The position numbers and the translations under genes were made by a program. This document shows, in pieces, positions 7,467 to 10,991 of a stretch of 10,991 bases of DNA (position 1 is its first letter; every line of letters begins with the position of its first letter). The DNA comes from BHER01 sp051652245. Lineage in GTDB: Bacteria; Bacillota_I; Bacilli_A; Culicoidibacterales; Culicoidibacteraceae. Under the pieces are notes generated by a model. That model did not search any database. It was not told where the DNA came from and worked only from the letters and a program-made list of their open reading frames with translations. The DNA is taken from assembly GCA_051652245.1 (NCBI GenBank), contig JBOFTV010000008.1:1-10991 (forward strand), read 5' to 3'.

Positions 7467-7934
7467 CTAAATTAATTTACTAATTACTTCTTCATACTCA
7501 CTATAGCTACTTACAATATCAGCAATATATTGCAACAATAAATGCTCTTTTTGCATTAATTCTTCTTCTCGATCAACGGCAACAAATGAAATACTTGATA
7601 ATGTTTTTCGTGGATAGAAGAAGACCGTTTCTAGCTGACTATCCAAGATTGCTTTATCGACTGATTTTAGTTTTTCACCACATGACAAAAAGAATGTCAG
7701 TTCTGTTAGTTGTTCAAACACCTCTTTATCTTCCAATCCAAAAAACGAAAAATGCTGTATTTTATAAGCAATGTTTGCCATTTTAACTAACTGTTTATCC
7801 AATCCAACCGCTAATAATCCATCAAGTAGCCCCGTTGTATAATCGACGCATCCTTGCTCACCATTAATAACCATTGTCCCGCACTCTAAACAGACTCCTA
7901 ACATATTATCTTCTAGCTTGAAATGAACTCCCAT
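7467..7934 (-). CDS. Unrecognised 155-residue protein upstream of metG
   Basis: I do not recognise this protein. From MGVHFK it has 155 residues: an N-terminal CLECG with Cys15 and Cys18, Cys29, then mostly helical hydrophobic and acidic segments, Cys85, a short strand-like section (ETVFFYPRK, then SSISFVAVDR) and an acidic C-terminal helix ending in EEVISKLI. No signal peptide or membrane helix is evident, so it is probably cytoplasmic. The CxxC plus a nearby third Cys could hold a metal, but a fourth close ligand is not clear. The frame is open seven codons further upstream to an ATG at 7955, but that stretch contains the GGAGGAG site itself; ATG at 7934 sits ten bases after it and is preferred. 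The gene has its own promoter directly after the rnhB terminator and heads the unit with metG and degV. Confidence 0.75.
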   Translation of the reverse strand: MGVHFKLEDNMLGVCLECGTMVINGEQGCVDYTTGLLDGLLAVGLDKQLVKMANIAYKIQHFSFFGLEDKEVFEQLTELTFFLSCGEKLKSVDKAILDSQLETVFFYPRKTLSSISFVAVDREEELMQKEHLLLQYIADIVSSYSEYEEVISKLI

Positions 7935-7967
7935 AAATAAATAACTCCTCCACATAAATATACTAAT

Positions 7968-7976
7968 ATTCTACCA
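7968..7976 (-). promoter_or_regulatory. Extended -10 promoter of the unknown gene-metG-degV unit
   Basis: On the minus strand TGG directly precedes TAGAAT (7973-7968), forming a TGn extended -10. No good -35 lies 16-18 bases upstream, where the T-run of the preceding terminator falls. The start would be near 7961, leaving a leader of about 27 bases. Confidence 0.55.
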
Positions 7977-7986
7977 TATTTAGCTC

Positions 7987-8016
7987 AAAAAAGATAGCAA
8001 ACATTATTTTGCTACC
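7987..8016 (-). terminator. Terminator of the rplS-lepB-rbgA-rnhB operon
   Basis: On the minus strand GGTAGCAAA pairs with TTTGCTATC (nine pairs, one G-U) around a six-base loop and is followed by six T. It is 15 bases after the rnhB stop codon. Confidence 0.92.
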
Positions 8017-8031
8017 CTACTATTTCTTGTC

Positions 8032-8664
8032 TTAAAATAACGTTCCTTGTGATTCAAGCAACTTGCTTACGGGTGAAAATGTTTTCCGGTATAAGCCATC
8101 TATTACACCTTGATTTACTAAGGCCTCTAAATGTTTTTTAGTGCCGTAGCCTTTATGATTTTCAAAACCATATTGTGGATATTTCTTTCCGTATGCTTTC
8201 ATAATACTATCCCTCACCGTTTTAGCAACGATACTTGCTGCCGCAATTGAAAGACTTAGCTGATCCCCCTTTATAATTGGGATTACAGGCACATCCAGCG
8301 TTTTAATTGGCATCGCATCAGTTAAAACAAAATCATAATCGATATTACTTAAAGCCATTAGCATTGCCATCCGCGAGGCCTCATAAATATTTACCCGATC
8401 AATGACCTCCGCTTCTAACATACCTAAACCAACAATTGCATGCTCGGTAATAATTGCAAAAAAATCAAGGCGCTTTTTCTCACTTAACTGCTTTGAATCC
8501 GTTATTCCAATAAACAATTCGACAGCATCATTTGGAATTATAACTGCCGCTGCAACAACTGGACCAGCAAGGCACCCACGCCCCGCTTCATCACAACCGG
8601 CAACACTAGTAAAGCCTTCCGCTGCTGCCTCTTGTTCATAATTAAGCATGCTGTGTCCAATCAT
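8032..8664 (-). CDS. rnhB: Ribonuclease HII
   Basis: RNase HII cuts the RNA strand of RNA/DNA hybrids and removes single ribonucleotides from DNA. The 210-residue product has GCDEAGRGCLAGPV with the catalytic pair Asp25 and Glu26, TDSKQLSEKKR at 55-65, Asp116 in LTDAMPI, KGD with Asp134, the helix SIAAASIVAKTVRD (139-152), and the family's YPQYGFENHKGYGTKKH segment near the C-terminus. Length and motifs are complete. The ATG at 8664 overlaps the rbgA stop codon as ATGA, and AAGGA lies nine bases upstream inside rbgA, so the two are translationally coupled. It is the last gene of its operon. A second Met at residue 6 is a possible but less likely start. Confidence 0.96.
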   Translation of the reverse strand: MIGHSMLNYEQEAAAEGFTSVAGCDEAGRGCLAGPVVAAAVIIPNDAVELFIGITDSKQLSEKKRLDFFAIITEHAIVGLGMLEAEVIDRVNIYEASRMAMLMALSNIDYDFVLTDAMPIKTLDVPVIPIIKGDQLSLSIAAASIVAKTVRDSIMKAYGKKYPQYGFENHKGYGTKKHLEALVNQGVIDGLYRKTFSPVSKLLESQGTLF

Positions 8665-9554
8665 TTAACCGCATCCTTAAACAATGCCTCAAATGAGTCA
8701 AGCTCACGATCAAGTGTAAATGTTCCAAGTTTGCCATCACGCAATTCATTAAGAAAAATCATAATTCCGTGTGCCATATCAATTTCATTGTTTTTTACAA
8801 GCATTCCACGCATTCTTGTAATTTTCTCAAGCGTTTGGACTGCAGTATCCTCAGGTAAAATTTTAATTGCCTCTGTTTGATAGCGATCCGCCACATACCA
8901 TGGATAAAACTCATTAAGAAAATCAATAGCATACACCGCAAGCTGTTCAACTGGGACAATTGTATCCTTTATTGTTCCTAGCACTGCAAGCCTCATACCA
9001 AATTCTGGGTTTTCAAATTTTGGCCAAAGGACACCGGGGGTATCCAATAACTCCATTTGCTTATGAACTCTAATCCATTGTTGCATTTTTGTCACCCCGG
9101 GTTTATTTCCTACAACTGTTACTCTTTTATTTGATATCCGATTAATTAATGTTGATTTCCCAACATTTGGCACACCCACGATCATTGCTTTCATTGGTCT
9201 TTTTTTCATTCCACGACCAGCATCACGAGCAAATTTTTCTGCTAGGACTTCTTCACTTTTTTTTACTAAGCGGTCTATTTTATCATTGTGGACATCAAAA
9301 CTTAATACTTCATATCCTTCTTTGCTAAATAATTCTTCCCATTTTCTTGTCATTGATTCATCAGCCAAATCTCTTTTTGTCAAAACAACAATATGCTTTT
9401 TCTCACCAATAATTGACTTTAATTTGGGGTTATGTGATGACAATGGTGCACGTGCATCACGAAGTTCTAACACAATATCTACTAGTTTTAAGTTTTTCTG
9501 TATTTCTTTGAGTGCCTTGGTCATATGACCGGGAAACCATTGTATCTGCTTCAT
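8661..9554 (-). CDS. rbgA: Ribosome biogenesis GTPase RbgA (YlqF), 50S assembly factor
   Basis: RbgA is a circularly permuted GTPase that acts late in maturation of the large ribosomal subunit. The permuted order of motifs is clear: G4-type TKRD at 59-62, then G1 GVPNVGKST at 127-135, G2 with PGVT at 152-155, and G3 DTPG at 171-174 followed by VLWPKF. The N-terminus IQWFPGHMTKA is the family hallmark, and the C-terminal helical domain, about residues 190-297, is an ANTAR-like RNA-binding region in described homologues. The 297-residue length is normal. The ATG at 9554 follows lepB by 27 bases with AAGGAA about eleven bases upstream, a rather long spacing. Neighbours rplS (a 50S protein) and rnhB are the usual partners of this gene in Bacillota. 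Confidence 0.96.
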   Translation of the reverse strand: MKQIQWFPGHMTKALKEIQKNLKLVDIVLELRDARAPLSSHNPKLKSIIGEKKHIVVLTKRDLADESMTRKWEELFSKEGYEVLSFDVHNDKIDRLVKKSEEVLAEKFARDAGRGMKKRPMKAMIVGVPNVGKSTLINRISNKRVTVVGNKPGVTKMQQWIRVHKQMELLDTPGVLWPKFENPEFGMRLAVLGTIKDTIVPVEQLAVYAIDFLNEFYPWYVADRYQTEAIKILPEDTAVQTLEKITRMRGMLVKNNEIDMAHGIMIFLNELRDGKLGTFTLDRELDSFEALFKDAVK

Positions 9555-9581
9555 TTAATTAATCATTCCTTATTTTCTATA

Positions 9582-10121
9582 TTAGAGTAATTTTATTTTA
9601 TCCATTGGGTAAACAACAGCTCGAACTATCCCTAAAATATCGCTTTCTGTGATTGTTCCATTATCAGGATTTCTACTATCATTACTTTTACCACGATTAT
9701 CACCAATAACAATGTACTGCCCTTGGGGAAGTATGCCATTTTGTTCGTGCAATAGTGTTGTCGATCTGAACACGTCAGTTTTACTGTTTTCCGCTAAAAA
9801 TGGTTCCTCTACCAAGCTACTGTTAACATATAATTTACCATTAATATAATCAATTTTGTCTCCTGGCAACCCAATTATTCGCTTAATCCAATAATGATCT
9901 TTGTTGCCAAATTTCACCCCCACAACGTCAAATCGCTGTGGCTTTGACAGTTTATAGCTCATTTTGTCAACTACAAACTGTTGCCCATCAATTATCGTTG
10001 CTTCCATCGTATCATCTTTAATCGTTTTAACTGACAAGCCAAACTGCGTAATCACTAAAAAAATTCCCAAGCCTATAACAATACTTGATAAGTGTCTCCC
10101 AATTTTTTTTAATATTTCCAT
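9582..10121 (-). CDS. lepB: Signal peptidase I-like protein with Thr at the catalytic Ser position
   Basis: Signal peptidase I cleaves secretory signal peptides at the outer membrane face using a Ser/Lys dyad. Starting at MEILKK the product has 179 residues, with one N-terminal membrane anchor at about 11-29. Then comes IKDDTMEATI (34-43), where the family has G-x-S-M-x-P-T-L. Position 38 is Thr (codon ACG at 10010-10008) instead of the catalytic Ser, and the following Pro is Ala. The dyad Lys80 is present in WIKRIIGLPGD (78-88), and the box GDNRGKSNDSR is at 140-150. The frame extends four codons upstream to a TTG, but GGGGGAAATA lies there as the SD for the ATG at 10121, so the ATG is the start. 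The gene sits between rplS and rbgA, an order seen in several clostridia-like genomes. Whether the enzyme is active, altered or a non-catalytic paralogue cannot be told from sequence. Confidence 0.88.
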   Translation of the reverse strand: MEILKKIGRHLSSIVIGLGIFLVITQFGLSVKTIKDDTMEATIIDGQQFVVDKMSYKLSKPQRFDVVGVKFGNKDHYWIKRIIGLPGDKIDYINGKLYVNSSLVEEPFLAENSKTDVFRSTTLLHEQNGILPQGQYIVIGDNRGKSNDSRNPDNGTITESDILGIVRAVVYPMDKIKLL

Positions 10122-10192
10122 TATTTCCCCCAACTTTCAAATAATCTCAACTGCTGCTGGCTTATCTGCCTCTACATCGTAATAAAAATATA

Positions 10193-10226
10193 GTAAAAAG
10201 AAGAAAAGCTGTTTCCAGTCTTTCTC
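10193..10226 (-). terminator. Possible attenuating hairpin between rplS and lepB
   Basis: On the minus strand an outer GAGAAAG/CTTTTC-type stem and an inner CTG/CAG stem, separated by one A-C mismatch, enclose a GAAA tetraloop and are followed by a T-rich tail (TTCTTTTTAC). It begins about ten bases after the rplS stop codon. The tail is interrupted by a C, so termination is likely partial. That would suit a unit whose first gene is a highly expressed ribosomal protein. Confidence 0.45.
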
Positions 10227-10236
10227 CTTTCTGCTT

Positions 10237-10581
10237 TTATCGAATTTCACGGATACGAGCTGCTTTACCACGTAAATTACGTAAATAATAAAGTTTTGCA
10301 CGACGTACCTTACCACGGCGGATAACATCAATAAGTGCCAATTTTGGCGAATGTAATGGAAAAGTTCTTTCCACTCCAACATTTGATGACATCTTACGAA
10401 CTGTAAAAGTTGAACTAATTCCTGAACCATGTCTTTTAATAACGACACCTTCAAAAATTTGAACACGTTCTCTTGTTCCCTCGATAATACGTACATGTAC
10501 ACGCACTGTATCTCCAGCTCTAAATGCAGGTAAATCTGCTTTAAGCTGTGATTCTGTGATCTTTGCTAGTAATGCTTGCAT
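10237..10581 (-). CDS. rplS: 50S ribosomal protein L19
   Basis: L19 sits at the interface of the two ribosomal subunits. Starting at MQALLAK the product has 114 residues, the normal length. The family's signature runs are all present: RAGDTVRVHVRIIEGTRER, QIFEGVVIKRHGSGISSTFTVRK (with His for the more usual Arg), GVERTFPLHSP and the near-invariant RRGKVRRAKLYYLRNLRGKAARIREIR C-terminus. The frame is open nine codons further upstream, but AAGGAG with nine bases to the ATG at 10581 lies within that stretch and fixes the start. It is the first gene of its operon here. In many Bacillota trmD precedes rplS in the same unit; here a transposase gene on the opposite strand lies upstream instead. Confidence 0.97.
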   Translation of the reverse strand: MQALLAKITESQLKADLPAFRAGDTVRVHVRIIEGTRERVQIFEGVVIKRHGSGISSTFTVRKMSSNVGVERTFPLHSPKLALIDVIRRGKVRRAKLYYLRNLRGKAARIREIR

Positions 10582-10659
10582 AGAGTCACACTCCTTCCCT
10601 TCACACACTCATATATTGCTAACTGCAATAAAGCGGAACATGCTGATTATAACTATTAA

Positions 10660-10688
10660 ATTATAGCATATTTCCGACTTCACTACAA
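10660..10688 (-). promoter_or_regulatory. Promoter and leader start of the rplS operon
   Basis: On the minus strand TGC directly precedes TATAAT (10665-10660), an extended -10. TTGTAG at 10688-10683 is a half-matching -35 at 17 bases. Transcription from near 10652 would give a leader of about 70 bases before rplS. The leader holds a short ATTGC/GCAAT hairpin; an L19 leader-type autoregulatory RNA is known in some Bacillota, but I could not match it here. Confidence 0.72.
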
Positions 10689-10721
10689 GCTTTTTCTAGA
10701 CTACAGTTGCGATTAGTAACA

Positions 10722-10769
10722 CGTATATGATAATGTCTTAAGTGTTCGTACATAATAATGTCCTCAATC
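10722..10769. repeat. Two 23-bp direct repeats at the IS end
   Basis: The units at 10722-10744 and 10747-10769 match at 17 of 23 positions and share the core ATAATGTC preceded by CGTA; their starts are 25 bases apart. Repeated sites near an IS terminus are often transposase-binding sites. The role is inferred from position. Confidence 0.55.
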
Positions 10770-10772
10770 CAG

Positions 10773-10795
10773 TTCCCCCTAGGGGGAAATTTTTT
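10773..10795 (+). terminator. Perfect palindrome and T-run before the transposase gene
   Basis: ttccccctagggggaa at 10773-10788 is a perfect 16-bp palindrome. As RNA in the plus direction it can form a six-pair, GC-rich stem with a CUAG loop, followed by A and six T (10790-10795), a classic terminator layout. Standing between the element's outer end and the transposase promoter, it would block transcription entering from flanking DNA. On the minus strand it lacks a T-tail. Confidence 0.65.
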
Positions 10796-10824
10796 AAAAA
10801 AATGCTTTTCTCTCCATTTCCGTG

Positions 10825-10830
10825 TATACT
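10825..10830 (+). promoter_or_regulatory. Putative -10 box of the ISNCY-like transposase
   Basis: TATACT differs from consensus at one position and lies 23 bases before the ATG, with AAGGAG (10838-10843) in between. A -35 at 16-18 bases is poor (ATGCTT/TGCTTT), so the promoter is probably weak, as is common for transposases. Confidence 0.4.
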
Positions 10831-10853
10831 GAAAACTAAGGAGTTGAAATGAC

Positions 10854-10991
10854 ATGCGAAAGGTTGACTTAACAATGAAAGAATATAATAAATACACCAT
10901 CATCAAAAATCTAGTAGATACCCATGGAAATAAGCTTCGTGCTGCAACAAAAATTGGTTGCTCTGTACGACATGTCAACAGACTCATTCGG
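10854..10991 (+). CDS. Transposase N-terminus, ISNCY/IS1202-like (partial)
   Basis: 46 codons are visible before the window ends. The product starts MRKVDLTMKEYNKY, followed by KNLVDTHGNKLRAATKIGCS and VRHVNRLIR. The 'M.KVDLTM.E..KY..IK.LVD..GNK.RAA.K...S.R..NRLI' pattern is what I recall from the N-terminal helix-turn-helix of ISNCY-type (IS1202 group) transposases in Lactobacillales and related Bacillota; the DDE catalytic core would follow outside the window. AAGGAG lies ten bases before ATG. The gene diverges from the rplS operon. Whether the transposase is intact cannot be told. Confidence 0.8.
   Translation, partial: MRKVDLTMKEYNKYTIIKNLVDTHGNKLRAATKIGCSVRHVNRLIR

Larger units (their letters stand above)
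10721..10991 (+). mobile_element. 5' end of an ISNCY/IS1202-like insertion sequence
   Basis: The element includes the partial transposase gene, an insulating hairpin and two direct repeats that may bind the transposase. The left edge is an estimate placed at the first direct repeat; the true end could be a few tens of bases further left but should not pass the rplS -35 at 10683-10688 if that promoter is intact. The right end is outside the window, so terminal repeats and target duplication cannot be checked. Confidence 0.5.

Noticed and set aside
7935..7961. Methionine T-box or SAM riboswitch ahead of the metG unit
   Set aside because: The leader from the predicted promoter is only about 27 bases, too short, and no T-box sequence was seen.
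10137..10502. Long minus-strand frame overlapping rplS and the rplS-lepB gap
   Set aside because: It overlaps rplS in another frame, has no SD, and rplS is unambiguous.
10661..10987. Minus-strand frame opposite the ISNCY-like transposase
   Set aside because: It runs antisense to a recognisable transposase start and across the palindrome and repeats, with no family-like sequence.
1..10991. CRISPR array, tRNA or rRNA gene, prophage attachment site
   Set aside because: No regularly spaced repeats, cloverleaf or rRNA-like stretch was found on either strand.

Overview
The window is AT-rich DNA from a low-GC Gram-positive bacterium (Bacillota). The evidence is strong GGAGG-type ribosome binding sites, U-tailed hairpin terminators, consensus sigma-A-like promoters, a KtrB-type potassium transporter, a methionyl-tRNA synthetase with a C-terminal tRNA-binding domain, a DegV/FakB protein, and the rplS-lepB-rbgA-rnhB gene order. 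The genus cannot be fixed from this sequence. All complete genes lie on the minus strand, so transcription of the core runs from right to left.

Layout from right to left. (1) 10854-10991 is the 5' end of an ISNCY/IS1202-like transposase on the plus strand. It is preceded by a perfect 16-bp palindrome with a T-run and by two 23-bp direct repeats. (2) A ribosome and secretion operon, rplS (L19), lepB (signal peptidase I-like), rbgA (50S assembly GTPase) and rnhB (RNase HII), starts at an extended -10 promoter near 10660 and ends at a strong terminator at 7987-8016. A hairpin after rplS may lower expression of the three distal genes. (3) A second unit has an unrecognised 155-residue protein, metG and degV, running from a promoter near 7970 to a terminator at 4594-4623. 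(4) An ABC-2-type exporter pair (ATPase, then overlapping permease) starts at a near-consensus promoter at 4542-4570. (5) A monocistronic KtrB-like potassium transporter has its own promoter and ends at two stacked hairpins. (6) A gap of about 450 bases (130-583) holds terminators and one possible decayed small ORF. (7) 1-129 is the 5' end of an IS1634-like transposase on the minus strand. The housekeeping block is therefore bounded by two different insertion sequences, both reading outward and both running off the window.

Most genes are ordinary housekeeping functions. The best leads are the lepB product, which has Thr where signal peptidase I has its catalytic Ser although the lysine and the other boxes are intact; terminator-like hairpins upstream of both transposase genes; a promoter that decides the true start of the ABC ATPase; and a 17-bp inverted repeat that includes the ktrB stop codon. 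I found no convincing new multi-gene system.
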